Of a stretch of 64,000 nucleotides of DNA, positions 34,790 through 44,434 are shown piece after piece. This DNA is from Maridesulfovibrio hydrothermalis AM13 = DSM 14728. Lineage in GTDB: Bacteria; Desulfobacterota; Desulfovibrionia; Desulfovibrionales; Desulfovibrionaceae. Each line of letters starts with the position of its first letter. The stretch's first letter is position 1. Where the stretch lies: NCBI RefSeq assembly GCF_000331025.1, contig NC_020055.1, positions 1,892,370 through 1,956,369 on the forward strand, in the 5' to 3' direction. Made by a program: the position numbers and the translations under genes. The notes under the pieces were generated by a model. It was not told where the DNA came from, ran no database searches, and saw only the letters and a list, made by a program, of their open reading frames with translations.

Positions 34790-37700
34790 TCGCAAGAAAC
34801 AAACCGGAGCTATGTCTTGGATGGCTGGAAATCCAGTTGCGTCCAACCTTCTGATGTTTATTCTGCTTGTTGGTGGGCTGGTCATGGCTTTCAACATCAA
34901 GCAGGAGGTTTTCCCTGAATTCACTATGGATACGGTCACTGTCAGTGTCGTTTATTCCGGAGCCAGCCCGGAAGAAGTGGAGCAGGGCATTGTTTTGGCC
35001 GTTGAAGACGCTGTAATGGGTCTTGATGGTGTCAAGGAGGTGTCGAGTTCTGCTTCAGAAGGTTCTGGTTCTGTAATTGTTGAGGCGGAAGAGGGGTATG
35101 ATCTTCAACGTCTCAGTCAGGATATTAAATCTGAAGTGGACAGGATCACCTCATTTCCGGAAGAAGCCGAGGACCCTAAAGTTAAGATTGCCTCCCGTAA
35201 ACGGCAGGTTATGACCCTTATGGTTCACGGGGATGAAGAACCTCTGGCTTTGCGAAAATTAGCTGAGCAGGTTCGTGAAGAGCTGATCAATACTTCCGGC
35301 GTCACTCAGGTGGAACTTTCTGAAGTCAGTGGCTTGCAGGTGACTATCGAAGTACCGCAAGACAAGCTTCGTGCCTACGGACTGACTCTTTCCGATGTGG
35401 CGGCAAAACTGGCTCAGACTTCAGTTGAGCTGCCCGGCGGGGGAATCAAAACAGAGGCCGGTGAAATCCTTGTTCGCTTCAAAGAACGCAAAGACTACGC
35501 CCGTGAATTTGCCCGTGTACCTATAGTTACGGGGGAGGACGGGACGCAGGTTCTTCTGGAGGATATTGCCGATGTAAAAGAGGATTTTCAAAGTGATGAT
35601 TATATTTCATCCTTTAATGGTGATCCTGCTGTGCGGCTTAATGTCTATCGTGTCGGGACCCAGACTCCTATCAGTGTTTCCGATGCTGTTCATGAGAAAC
35701 TGGAGATAATTAATGAAGGATTGCCTGACGGTGTAAGTGTTGCAGTACGTAATGATTCTTCAGATATTTTCAAGCAGCGTATGGATCTGCTTTTAAAGAA
35801 TGCTTACATGGGACTGGGGCTGGTTTTTATTTTTCTGGCTCTGTTTCTTGAACCCAGGCTGGCTTTCTGGGTTGCTATGGGGATTCCCATATCTTTCCTT
35901 GGTGCTATGCTGATCCTTGCTCCTGCCGGAGCGAGTGTGAACATGGTTTCCATGTTTGCTTTTATCATTTCGCTTGGGATTGTGGTCGATGATGCCATTG
36001 TCACGGGGGAAAATGTATTTACCATGCGGCAGCAGGGTATGAGCTGGTATGAGGCTGCCTGTGAAGGGGCTAAGCGAATTGCCATGCCGGTGACATTCAG
36101 TGTGCTGACCAATATTGTGGCCTTTATGCCCATGTTCTTTATTCCCGGTGTGATGGGAAAGATTTTCAAGGTGATCCCGCTGGTTGTTATCAGTGTCTTT
36201 TTTATTTCTCTGGTTGAAAGTCTTTTTGTTCTGCCAGCTCATCTGGGGCATTGCCGTGGTAGAAAACCCGGGAAAATAATGGGCTATATTCTCCGGCATC
36301 AGCAGAAAATATCAGGAGGATTGCTCACCTTTATCCACAAAGTTTACAGGCCGTTTCTGGATCGGGCTGTTACCTGGAAATATTTGACTGTTGCCATCGG
36401 TTTCGCCTGTTTGATTGTAGCATTTGCTTATATAAAAAGCGGACGTATGGGGTTCACTCTTTTTCCGAAAATTGAATCAGACTATGCCTATCTGACCGTT
36501 GACCTGCCTTATGGAACAGCTAAAGAAGTCACCCTAAGGGTACAAGACAAGGTGCTTGACGCAGCGGAGCAGGTTGCACAGGAAAACGGTGGTGAAGAGT
36601 TGGTCGAAGGCGTTTATTCCAGCATTGGCGGTGTCGGCAGGCGTGGTTCCAGCGGAAGCCATGTGCTTAAAGTACAGGTCTTTTTAACTGATGCTGATTC
36701 CCGTCCTATAACTACCGAAGAATTTGTAAATCAGTGGCGGCGTAATCTCGGCCCTATTCCCGGTTCGGAATCTATTTTGTTTGAATCTGACCGTGGCGGT
36801 CCGGGGGCTGGCGGGTCTCTTGAGATCGAATTAAGTCACAGTAATATTGAGGTCTTAAAGCGTGCCTCAGCCGATCTTGCTAAGGCCTTGGCTACATATC
36901 CTAAAGTAAAGGATATCGATTCCGGCTACTCGCCGGGTAAGCGTCAGCTGGACTTTGAACTGCTCCCCACCGGCAGAAGTCTGGGTTTGACCTCAAGATC
37001 TGTTGCGAACCAGATCCGTTCTTCATATTACGGTGCGGAAGTGCTGCGCCAGCAGCGCGGGCGTAACGAAGTCAAGGTTATGGTTCGTCTGCCGGAGTCC
37101 GAGAGAGTTTCTAAATATAATTTTGAAGAGATGATGATCAGAACTCCGAAAGGAACTGACGTGCCTTTACGTGAGGTAGTAAAAATCAAGGATGGCAGAG
37201 CCTATACCACAATTGACCGCAGAAACGGCCGTCGGGTTGTTTCCGTCTCTGCTGATGTTAATCCACGCAAGGAAACGTCACAGATTATGTCCGCTGTCGT
37301 AGCGGATGTTCTGCCGCAGCTTAAGGCTGACTACCCCGGTCTCGGCTATTCTCTCGAAGGGAAGCAGGCCGATCTCAAGGAAAGTACCGACAGCCTTATA
37401 TCCGGTTTGCTCATCGCAATGATGGTTATTTATGCTTTGCTGGCTATTCCTTTTAAAAGCTACTTTCAGCCGATTATCGTAATGATCTGCATCCCGTTCG
37501 GAATTGTCGGAGCAGTTGTCGGGCATATTCTGCTTGGTTACAGCCTCAGCCTGATGAGTCTTTTCGGTATTGTTGCGCTTAGCGGGGTTGTTGTTAACGA
37601 TTCTCTTGTCTTTATTGATTATGTCAACATACAGCGGCGCAAAGGGCATTGCGCCTACGACGCGGTGCTTGAAGCGGGAACCGCCCGTTTCCGGCCGATA

Positions 37701-37976
37701 CTGCTGACTACGCTGACCACTTTCGGCGGTTTGGCTCCCATGATTCTGGAAACATCCAGACAGGCACGGTTTCTGATTCCTATGGCAATTTCATTGGGGT
37801 TCGGGATACTTTTTGCCACAGCCATCACCTTGCTGTTAGTGCCGTCATTTTATCTCATATTCGAAGACATCAGGCTGGGGCTGCGCAAGCTGTTTCGCCG
37901 TTCTGATGATGATTTCAGGGATGATGGGATAACAGAGCATTATCCGGTTAAGCATTGTAAACATAAGTCTGAATAA
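34782..37976 (+). CDS. RND efflux permease (AcrB/HAE1-type)
   Basis: A 1064-residue proton-driven inner-membrane pump. The two-fold repeated layout is clear: TM1 near residue 20, a large periplasmic loop, TM2-6, a second loop, and a final TM bundle. The proton-relay pair is present in TM4 as LGIVVDDAIVTGEN, and the second-half signature GIVALSGVVVNDSLVFIDYVN is also present. The Asp pair argues for proton coupling and the HAE1/HAE-like families rather than the CusA metal-ion group. Substrates cannot be read from sequence. A charged, His-containing tail ends the protein. Last gene of the operon. Confidence 0.94.
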   Translation: MADRKKQTGAMSWMAGNPVASNLLMFILLVGGLVMAFNIKQEVFPEFTMDTVTVSVVYSGASPEEVEQGIVLAVEDAVMGLDGVKEVSSSASEGSGSVIVEAEEGYDLQRLSQDIKSEVDRITSFPEEAEDPKVKIASRKRQVMTLMVHGDEEPLALRKLAEQVREELINTSGVTQVELSEVSGLQVTIEVPQDKLRAYGLTLSDVAAKLAQTSVELPGGGIKTEAGEILVRFKERKDYAREFARVPIVTGEDGTQVLLEDIADVKEDFQSDDYISSFNGDPAVRLNVYRVGTQTPISVSDAVHEKLEIINEGLPDGVSVAVRNDSSDIFKQRMDLLLKNAYMGLGLVFIFLALFLEPRLAFWVAMGIPISFLGAMLILAPAGASVNMVSMFAFIISLGIVVDDAIVTGENVFTMRQQGMSWYEAACEGAKRIAMPVTFSVLTNIVAFMPMFFIPGVMGKIFKVIPLVVISVFFISLVESLFVLPAHLGHCRGRKPGKIMGYILRHQQKISGGLLTFIHKVYRPFLDRAVTWKYLTVAIGFACLIVAFAYIKSGRMGFTLFPKIESDYAYLTVDLPYGTAKEVTLRVQDKVLDAAEQVAQENGGEELVEGVYSSIGGVGRRGSSGSHVLKVQVFLTDADSRPITTEEFVNQWRRNLGPIPGSESILFESDRGGPGAGGSLEIELSHSNIEVLKRASADLAKALATYPKVKDIDSGYSPGKRQLDFELLPTGRSLGLTSRSVANQIRSSYYGAEVLRQQRGRNEVKVMVRLPESERVSKYNFEEMMIRTPKGTDVPLREVVKIKDGRAYTTIDRRNGRRVVSVSADVNPRKETSQIMSAVVADVLPQLKADYPGLGYSLEGKQADLKESTDSLISGLLIAMMVIYALLAIPFKSYFQPIIVMICIPFGIVGAVVGHILLGYSLSLMSLFGIVALSGVVVNDSLVFIDYVNIQRRKGHCAYDAVLEAGTARFRPILLTTLTTFGGLAPMILETSRQARFLIPMAISLGFGILFATAITLLLVPSFYLIFEDIRLGLRKLFRRSDDDFRDDGITEHYPVKHCKHKSE

Positions 37977-37984
37977 TAAAATAT

Positions 37985-38018
37985 CCGGTCCGGCTCCTTT
38001 TAAAGGAGAGCGGGCCGG
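37985..38018 (+). terminator. Hairpin after the RND operon
   Basis: CCGGTCCG (37985-37992) pairs with CGGGCCGG (38011-38018), and inside it CTCCTTT pairs with AAAGGAG. The stem is strong, but no T tract follows, so termination is probable rather than certain. Confidence 0.6.
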
Positions 38019-38137
38019 CAGTCATTGGATTGTTTCATTTCTGATAACAATATTGAATTATGTGATAATGAAGATAAAAGGGTCTCCGGTTAAGCCGGGC
38101 CATAGAATTTATTACAATATTGCTGTACGGTACGTCC

Positions 38138-39550
38138 ATGTCAAAACGTCCGATTCTGGTACTTCAAATGCAGCGCATGGGGGACTTGATCCTCTCATTT
38201 CCGCTTTTTCTCTGGCTTGAAAGAACCTATCCCGGTCATCCCGTCTGGGTTGTGGCTGAGGAAAAGTTTTTCAGGCCGCTTATGCCGATAAGTCCTAAAG
38301 TTACCTACTTTCCGTGGGAAGGGCTGGGAGTGCTGCGCAGGGAAAAGTATGAGCTGATCGTTAACTTGAGTATCCGCAGTCAGGCGGCTGCGCTGGCTGG
38401 AGAGCTGGAAGCCGGGGCGAAAATAGGTCCTGTTTCCGGACCGCAGGGAGCGACGTACATTTTAGGAGACTGGCAGCTTTATAGGTCCAGTGTGGTGGAA
38501 AACAACCGCCACAACCTTTTTCACTGGGCGGATCTTAATGCACTTGATTGTATCCCCTTAAGTCGTATCGGGCAGACAGTGTGGCCTCAGCCTAGGACTT
38601 TGCAGCCGACTGACAATCGCATAGGTCTTTTTCTGGGAGCCAGTGAAGAGTCAAAGCGTCCTTCGGTTGAATTCTGGGCGAGTCTCTGCGCTGAGCTTTT
38701 GGGGCGCGGCATGCGGCCGGTGCTTTTCGGGGGGACTTTGGAACAGGAGACGGGGCAGGCTGTTGCCCGCATTTTTGGCGGGCCGGTTCTTGATATGTCG
38801 GGCAAACTTAAGCTTGGCGAGCTTGCTGCGGTGGGACAGTCTCTACAACTTTTTATCACGCCGGATACCGGCCCCATGCACCTTGCGGCGTGGGCTGGCA
38901 TGAAGGTACTCAACCTTTCCTTGGGTAATGTGAACCCATGGGAAACCGGTCCCTATCAGAATGATCACTACGTGATCCGTTCAACTATGAGCTGTGCACT
39001 GGGCTGCTGGAATTGCAGGCGTGACAGTCTTTATTGTCATGGGCCTTTCACGCCCTCGCGCATTGCGGTGATTGCTAAACGGATGATTTTAAATGACCGG
39101 TCCGGACTTACTAAAATTAATATGCCCGGATTGCGCCTGTATTCAACTGCCAGAGGTGGGAACGGGTTGTATGATTTGCAGCATATAAGCGGCCGTAAAG
39201 CCAGCTCCGGTGATATGCTGGGCCGCTTTTGGCAGCAATTTTTCGGGGCCGCTTTTGGGTTGTGGGATACGGAGGAGGCGGGACGTATTTGGTCTGTATT
39301 TGAAAACAACCAGCCGAAACTTGCAGGTAAGATGCGTTCACATCTGCCTCTCTTAGGTAAGGAATTCAGTAAAGGTCTTGCTAAAGGCATTCCTCTTCCT
39401 GATTGCTTCTGGGATTCCTGCCCATTGATACTTAGACAATTTTCTGGATTTATTCATCTTTTTTTACAAAATAATGATTACAGCCGCCCTGCATGGGTAA
39501 GAGTCCTTTCACTCTACGAACAACTCGCCTCATTGGTCAGCAGCAGGTAG
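38138..39550 (+). CDS. Glycosyltransferase family 9 (heptosyltransferase-like)
   Basis: A 470-residue protein. The GT9 signature is plain: LQMQRMGDLILSFPLFLWL at the N-terminus and ITPDTGPMHLAAWAGMKVLNLSLG for the nucleotide-sugar site, as in LPS heptosyltransferases. About 130 residues beyond the usual GT9 core form a C-terminal extension I do not recognise, and CALGCWNCRRDSLYCHG carries a Cys cluster. Substrate may be heptose or another sugar on LPS or, given the flagellar genes downstream, on flagellin; that is inference. ATG 38138 is chosen as the start of the conserved fold; its ribosome binding site is poor. Confidence 0.82.
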   Translation: MSKRPILVLQMQRMGDLILSFPLFLWLERTYPGHPVWVVAEEKFFRPLMPISPKVTYFPWEGLGVLRREKYELIVNLSIRSQAAALAGELEAGAKIGPVSGPQGATYILGDWQLYRSSVVENNRHNLFHWADLNALDCIPLSRIGQTVWPQPRTLQPTDNRIGLFLGASEESKRPSVEFWASLCAELLGRGMRPVLFGGTLEQETGQAVARIFGGPVLDMSGKLKLGELAAVGQSLQLFITPDTGPMHLAAWAGMKVLNLSLGNVNPWETGPYQNDHYVIRSTMSCALGCWNCRRDSLYCHGPFTPSRIAVIAKRMILNDRSGLTKINMPGLRLYSTARGGNGLYDLQHISGRKASSGDMLGRFWQQFFGAAFGLWDTEEAGRIWSVFENNQPKLAGKMRSHLPLLGKEFSKGLAKGIPLPDCFWDSCPLILRQFSGFIHLFLQNNDYSRPAWVRVLSLYEQLASLVSSR

Positions 39551-39686
39551 TGCTGCCTGAACTATTTTTCCCATAAGGGAATAATCTGCCTCATAATATT
39601 CCTCTTTATTTCTTTTAACCTATTGAAATAAAAGATTTTCATTTTTGGCACGCCTTGTGAATAAAAGAAGGTCGAGGAGTCAGAAA

Positions 39687-41453
39687 ATGAAAATACTTCC
39701 ACATCTCGATCAAAAGAATCAGGACCTGTCCAGTTTTATGGATAGAACCTCCCTGATAGAGGATTCATATCGTTCAGCAATGTTCGATAGTTTTCTCTAT
39801 TCCAGCCAGTCGGCGGCAGAGACTGTTTATCAGCCTGTCGAGGATACTGTAAACAGCTTTGAGTCGGCATATGATAAAGCTGAGTCTATTTCATATGAAA
39901 CTGAAAGGGCTGCTTCATATATTGATGAGGCCGCAGAGAACGTGGCTTTACAAGCTGTCGATGAACAACCGCAGGATCTTCAGGTCAGCCGTGAAGACTG
40001 GAATGAAATTAAGGAAGAGCTTGAAGGGTACGGCATAGACAAGAAAGATATTGCCGATCTTGAAGAAAAAGTCATGAGTGAGAACGGCATGACATACGGG
40101 CAGCTCGTATCGGAGCTGACCGGTATGATGAAGAGCTTGAAAGGGATAACCCTTACTCCTGTTCAAGAGCAGAATCTGAATGCAGTTTTTTCAAAGCTGG
40201 GCTTCTCCGCTGATGAATCAAAGTCCATGCTTGCCTCCATATCGCAGGGCAAGATGGGAGATGTGATTGAGAAGATGCAGAGTAAGCTTGCTGCACTGGC
40301 AGACGCTCAGAAAATTCAACTTACCGAATCAGAAACCAGTACTTTAAGTAATATTTTTAAACTCTCCGGCGAAAACGGGAAGAAGATTGCCCAGATTTTT
40401 GCTGCTGAAAATGCAACTGCAGGTGATCTTAAGAAAGGGTTTGCTCTGATCAAGAACGCCCTTGCTCAGCAGGCTGCAACGCAGGACGCCAAGGATCTTA
40501 AGCTTGTTAAGACTGTGGGTGATTCTTTGCGTACTGCAATGGAAAAGGCTTCTGATCAGTCTCCAAGCAACTTTCGTATTGCTTCCGCTGAGGTCATCAC
40601 CGACTCTATGGGAGCGGCAAAAGACGTAAGTGAAAGCGTAAAAAATGCTGCTGAGAATGCAAAAAACAATGGTTCTGAATCCGGCAATTCCGGTAAAGAC
40701 GCAGCAAACGAATTCAGCCGGAACGGCAGGGACTTTGACGGAGATTCCGGCAATGGCCGAAATATGGCTGAAGCTGACGCAAAGCATGGCAACAGACATT
40801 GGCTGGAGCAAGCTCTTTCTGACTCCAAGGATGTTGACAGCTGGAGCGAGTTTTTCGGCAAGATCAGCGGTGATTCCCTTCTAAAAGGTGATGGCTCCCT
40901 TAACGGAAATATTTTCGGCGACGCTATAGGTACGCTGCAGAACGCGGCAAAAGCAGCGCAGGCCGGAAAGGCCAACCCTATGTGGGAAAATACTGCCCGA
41001 TCCAATGTTCTCGAGCAGCTTCAGGAAGGAGCTTTCAAGAATCTGGGGCAGGGGCGCAAGCAGCTTACACTGCAACTTAATCCCCACAACCTAGGTACTG
41101 TTAACGTCATGCTGCAAGTCAAGAATAAAGACGTACAGGCTGTAATCAGAGCTGAAAATCCTGAAACAGCTAAAGTTATTGCCGAGCAGCTCGAAGCTGT
41201 TAAGCAGGCATTGGAAGAACAGGGTCTTAAGGTGGAAAAACTTGAAGTTCAAACCGGCATTTCTGACCGTGAAACACAAGGGTCATGGCAGAATGCTCAA
41301 GATCATAATCAGGCGCAATATCGGGAAATGATGTCCGAAATGAGAAAGCGTTGGCAGATATTAAGACAAGAAGGCTCCTCTTTGGCCCAGGAAATGCAAA
41401 ATGTACAGCAGACGGCAACAATTTCCCAAAGCGGTCTTTATATAGTCGCTTAG
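39687..41453 (+). CDS. fliK: Flagellar hook-length control protein
   Basis: A 588-residue protein. The C-terminal Flg_hook domain is clear (RKQLTLQLNPHNLGTVNVML, then VKQALEEQGLKVEKLEVQTG). The N-terminal two thirds are Ser/Asn/Lys-rich, helical and poorly conserved, as usual for the ruler part. FliK measures the hook and switches the export gate from hook to filament substrates. Start ATG 39687 is preceded by GAGGAG; an upstream TTG would add 14 residues and has no site. It opens the fliK-flgD-flgE operon. Confidence 0.9.
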   Translation: MKILPHLDQKNQDLSSFMDRTSLIEDSYRSAMFDSFLYSSQSAAETVYQPVEDTVNSFESAYDKAESISYETERAASYIDEAAENVALQAVDEQPQDLQVSREDWNEIKEELEGYGIDKKDIADLEEKVMSENGMTYGQLVSELTGMMKSLKGITLTPVQEQNLNAVFSKLGFSADESKSMLASISQGKMGDVIEKMQSKLAALADAQKIQLTESETSTLSNIFKLSGENGKKIAQIFAAENATAGDLKKGFALIKNALAQQAATQDAKDLKLVKTVGDSLRTAMEKASDQSPSNFRIASAEVITDSMGAAKDVSESVKNAAENAKNNGSESGNSGKDAANEFSRNGRDFDGDSGNGRNMAEADAKHGNRHWLEQALSDSKDVDSWSEFFGKISGDSLLKGDGSLNGNIFGDAIGTLQNAAKAAQAGKANPMWENTARSNVLEQLQEGAFKNLGQGRKQLTLQLNPHNLGTVNVMLQVKNKDVQAVIRAENPETAKVIAEQLEAVKQALEEQGLKVEKLEVQTGISDRETQGSWQNAQDHNQAQYREMMSEMRKRWQILRQEGSSLAQEMQNVQQTATISQSGLYIVA

Positions 41454-41474
41454 CAAAATAAAGAGGTAAGAGTC

Positions 41475-42191
41475 ATGGGATACGTAGGATACAGCAACAT
41501 ACTTGGCAGGGCGGAAGCCGATATGGCAGCCAGCAATAAGCCAAAGCACAAATCTACAATGGGGCAGGATGACTTTATGAAGCTCCTTCTGACCCAGATG
41601 CAGAATCAGGATCCCGTAAATCCCATGGAAGATAAAGAATACATGGCGCAGATGGCGCAATTCTCCAGTCTTGAACAGCTCACCCAGCTTAATACGTCTA
41701 TGAAAACCATGATCGGGAATAATGCCCAGGACCAGATGGTCTCAGCAGTAGGGTTTATCGGCAAGGAAGTAAGGGCCGAAGGTTACAGCGTTAGCCGGGA
41801 AGGAAACGAAATCAGTAAGATTTTCTACGGTCTTGGCGAACCGGTGGCAAATGCGTTCATCAATATTTACGATAAAGATAACAATCTGGTCCGCACAGAA
41901 CAGCTAGGCTCAAAGGCCAAAGGTACTTACGAGTTCGAATGGGACGGTAAGAACTGGGCAGGCAAAGATGCACCGGACGGTGTCTACACCATCGGCATGG
42001 CAGCGGAAGATGCCGACGGTAAACCGGTAATGGTTAAAACAGAAGTCAGTGGTGAGGTGACCGGAGTCGTTTCTGAAGGTGGTCAACAGTTCCTGCATCT
42101 TAAAGACGGTCGCTACATCAATTTCCTGAACATTAGAGAAGTTGTAAGTCCGACGGATGTTTCAGATAAAGATGAAACACCTGCAGCTTAA
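41475..42191 (+). CDS. flgD: Flagellar hook assembly scaffold protein
   Basis: A 238-residue hook-cap protein. The N-terminal segment MGQDDFMKLLLTQMQNQDP is the FlgD signature, followed by a FlgD Ig-like/tudor part (YEFEWDGKNWAGKDAPDGVYT). It is secreted by the flagellar export apparatus, caps the growing hook and is later discarded. ATG 41475 follows AGAGG. It lies between fliK and flgE, as in many flagellar operons. Confidence 0.96.
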   Translation: MGYVGYSNILGRAEADMAASNKPKHKSTMGQDDFMKLLLTQMQNQDPVNPMEDKEYMAQMAQFSSLEQLTQLNTSMKTMIGNNAQDQMVSAVGFIGKEVRAEGYSVSREGNEISKIFYGLGEPVANAFINIYDKDNNLVRTEQLGSKAKGTYEFEWDGKNWAGKDAPDGVYTIGMAAEDADGKPVMVKTEVSGEVTGVVSEGGQQFLHLKDGRYINFLNIREVVSPTDVSDKDETPAA

Positions 42192-42270
42192 AAGATTCTA
42201 CGGCAAGAATCCGCAGGTAGAAAGCAACTGAAAACATGCGCGAGTCAAGAGGACTTTAAGGAGGTTTCTC

Positions 42271-43917
42271 ATGGGTATATCAGCATCATTATTCTCAGGA
42301 ATCACAGGATTGCAGGCACACGGCGATAAGATGTCCGTGCTTGGTAACAACATTGCAAACGTAAACACAGTCGGTTTTAAAAGTGCAAAGATGCACTTTG
42401 AAGATGCCATCAGTCAGGATGTGACGACTGCCACCGGAACCGCACAGGTCGGTCGCGGTGTTCAGGTAGGGGCAATTTATGCCGACTTCGCTCAGGGGTC
42501 ATTTGAAACAACCTCTGAAGCAACAGACCTCGCCATCGGCGGGGACGGATTTTTCATCGTAACCCCTAAGGGGGAAGAGACAACCTACTATACCAGAGCA
42601 GGAAACTTCCGCTTTGATAAAGACGGCTATCTTACCGATCCTCACGGGTACGTTCTGCAAGGCTGGGAAGTTCAAGATGAAAGTGCAAACCCGATCGCAA
42701 CCGGAACAACTGTAAGTACTTCCAATCAGGTTCGCACAATCGGTGTTCCAACTGATATCCGGTTGGAAAACTTTCAGTCTGCTCCGCAGGCCACCAGTAC
42801 TATTAATATGATAACCAACCTTGATTCAGGTGAAGCAAGCCGCTCTACAAGTACAAATAATCCATACTTCTCACTTTTTGAAGCTTGGGACGGAAGTCAG
42901 ACTCCTCCGCTTGGAGACTCTCTTTACGGCTATCAGTCTACAATCAAAGTCTACGATGCAAACGGTTCCTCACATAATGTAACTACTTATTATGATCAGG
43001 TGACCCTAAGTAACGCAGGCGGTAAGAAGGTCTGGGAATTTATTGTAACCAGTCAGCCTTCAGAAGATGGACGTATCGTCAGCGGTACTGACACCTTCCT
43101 CAACACATCGGCCGCTGGCCTGCTGATGACCGGAACACTGACTTTCAACGCCGCAGGTGATTTGACCGGCGTATCAGCCTTCACCCTCAAGAGCGGAGTT
43201 GGCAGTTCGGGCCTTAAGAATCTGTCCAACTGGACTCTGGCAAACTTCTCACAGGATGGCCTGCCAGTTTTGACAGCAAACTTTCTTTCAACTTCGAACG
43301 CAAGTTTTACCGACTCAACAAGTCCGACCAATATTGAAATGAACTTTGGTATGAGTAACAAAGACCTTTCCGGCAGCGGCGTGACAAAAGGCTGGGACAC
43401 AGGGTCGTCATCCATATCCAACGCGTCACAACTTGGAACGGATGTTACCGATATAACCCGTATTCCTAATTTCGGAAATGTTGAAAAAAGTGCTTTGGCA
43501 ACTACAAGCTACAGTTCCGGTTCAACGACTCTCTTCCAGTCTCAGGACGGTTACACCGCAGGTTTCCTGCAAAACGTATCTGTCAGCAGGGACGGAGTTT
43601 TGACCGGACGGTATTCAAACGGACAGATTCAGGAACTTTTTGTGCTGACAATTGCTGATTTTAATAATGAATGGGGACTCCGGCGAGAAGGCGGTAACCT
43701 ATTCAGTGAAACAAGAGAATCCGGCGATGCTCTTACCGGACGGCCTAATACCGGCGGAAAGGGATCAATTGCATCCAACTCTCTGGAAATGTCCAATGTA
43801 GACCTTGCAGTAGAATTTGTTAATATGATTACCACTCAGCGTGGTTTTCAGGCTAACTCCAAGGTAATTACCACAACTGACTCCATGATGGGCGAACTCA
43901 TCCAGCTCAAACGTTAG
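42271..43917 (+). CDS. flgE: Flagellar hook protein
   Basis: A 548-residue structural protein of the hook. The N-terminal rod-hook motif (GITGLQAHGDKMSVLGNNIANVNTVGFKS) and the C-terminal SNVDLAVEFVNMITTQRGFQANSKVI bracket a variable D1-D3 core, including FlgE D2-type sequence. The length is at the long end for FlgE, because of a large variable middle (about residues 170-430). ATG 42271 has a strong AAGGAGG. A small run of AT-rich sequence and two terminators follow. Confidence 0.96.
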   Translation: MGISASLFSGITGLQAHGDKMSVLGNNIANVNTVGFKSAKMHFEDAISQDVTTATGTAQVGRGVQVGAIYADFAQGSFETTSEATDLAIGGDGFFIVTPKGEETTYYTRAGNFRFDKDGYLTDPHGYVLQGWEVQDESANPIATGTTVSTSNQVRTIGVPTDIRLENFQSAPQATSTINMITNLDSGEASRSTSTNNPYFSLFEAWDGSQTPPLGDSLYGYQSTIKVYDANGSSHNVTTYYDQVTLSNAGGKKVWEFIVTSQPSEDGRIVSGTDTFLNTSAAGLLMTGTLTFNAAGDLTGVSAFTLKSGVGSSGLKNLSNWTLANFSQDGLPVLTANFLSTSNASFTDSTSPTNIEMNFGMSNKDLSGSGVTKGWDTGSSSISNASQLGTDVTDITRIPNFGNVEKSALATTSYSSGSTTLFQSQDGYTAGFLQNVSVSRDGVLTGRYSNGQIQELFVLTIADFNNEWGLRREGGNLFSETRESGDALTGRPNTGGKGSIASNSLEMSNVDLAVEFVNMITTQRGFQANSKVITTTDSMMGELIQLKR

Positions 43918-44016
43918 TAAATGATTGATGTCTCCTGACATGATGCTGAATATATAAGGAAATTCCTTCTACAACCTCCGCAGACGGGATTGACTCCCCC
44001 GACTGCACAGGTATCA

Positions 44017-44068
44017 GGTAACCCCGCATCCAAATTGCCGTTTTGGATGCAGGGTTACCCTTTTTTTT
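44017..44068 (+). terminator. Terminator of the fliK-flgD-flgE operon
   Basis: GGTAACCC-C-GCATCCAAA pairs with TTTGGATGC-A-GGGTTACC, one internal mismatch, followed by eight T residues. Confidence 0.93.
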
Positions 44069-44129
44069 GTCCGCAGATAAGTAAGTGTTTTTGCGGTTAT
44101 CCCTGTTTTGTTCCAGCCGAATTTAAAAG

Positions 44130-44178
44130 CAGCAGCCGGTTTGTTTCCAGATGAGAAAACAGACTGGCTGCTGTTTTT
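44130..44178 (+). terminator. Second terminator after flgE
   Basis: CAGCAGCC (44130-44137) pairs with GGCTGCTG (44166-44173); the stem continues inward with mismatches (GT/AC, TGTTT/AAACA) and is followed by TTTTT. Confidence 0.75.
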
Positions 44179-44367
44179 GTGTGTTTTTATACTTAAATCT
44201 AATTAAAACAGTTTGTTAAAAAAGGGGGATGCATTTTCCGGGTAGCATAAAAATTGACATGAATCTCGGCAGCAGAGCGGGAAAAAATTGACTTTTGAAT
44301 CGAATGTAAAGAAGTCTAGACTTTGTTTGTATATATAAGAGCTTGATAATATAGTATAAAATGTTTT

Positions 44368-44383
44368 TGGCACATCAGGTGCT
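44368..44383 (+). promoter_or_regulatory. Sigma-54 (-24/-12) promoter of flagellin
   Basis: TGGCAC-N5-GTGCT has the invariant GG and GC separated by ten bases, and the TGGCAC half is perfect. It lies about 50 bases before the flagellin ATG, leaving room for a short leader with AAGGAGG. RpoN control of flagellin is known in other flagellated bacteria and is inferred here. Confidence 0.7.
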
Positions 44384-44434
44384 TAAGGTTGGGTAAGAAA
44401 ACGGAATTTTTGTGAACTACAAGGAGGTTCAGAT

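Larger units (their letters stand above)
43918..44367 (+). other. Gene-free region between flgE and flagellin
   Basis: No ORF is seen. It contains two consecutive terminators, at 44017-44068 and 44130-44178, followed by an AT-rich stretch leading to the flagellin promoter. The double terminator isolates flagellin transcription from the hook operon. Confidence 0.6.

Noticed and set aside
39646-39661. TGGCAC-N5-GTGAA as a sigma-54 promoter of fliK
   Set aside because: The -24 half is good, but the -12 GC is missing, and a start point would fall on the ribosome binding site.
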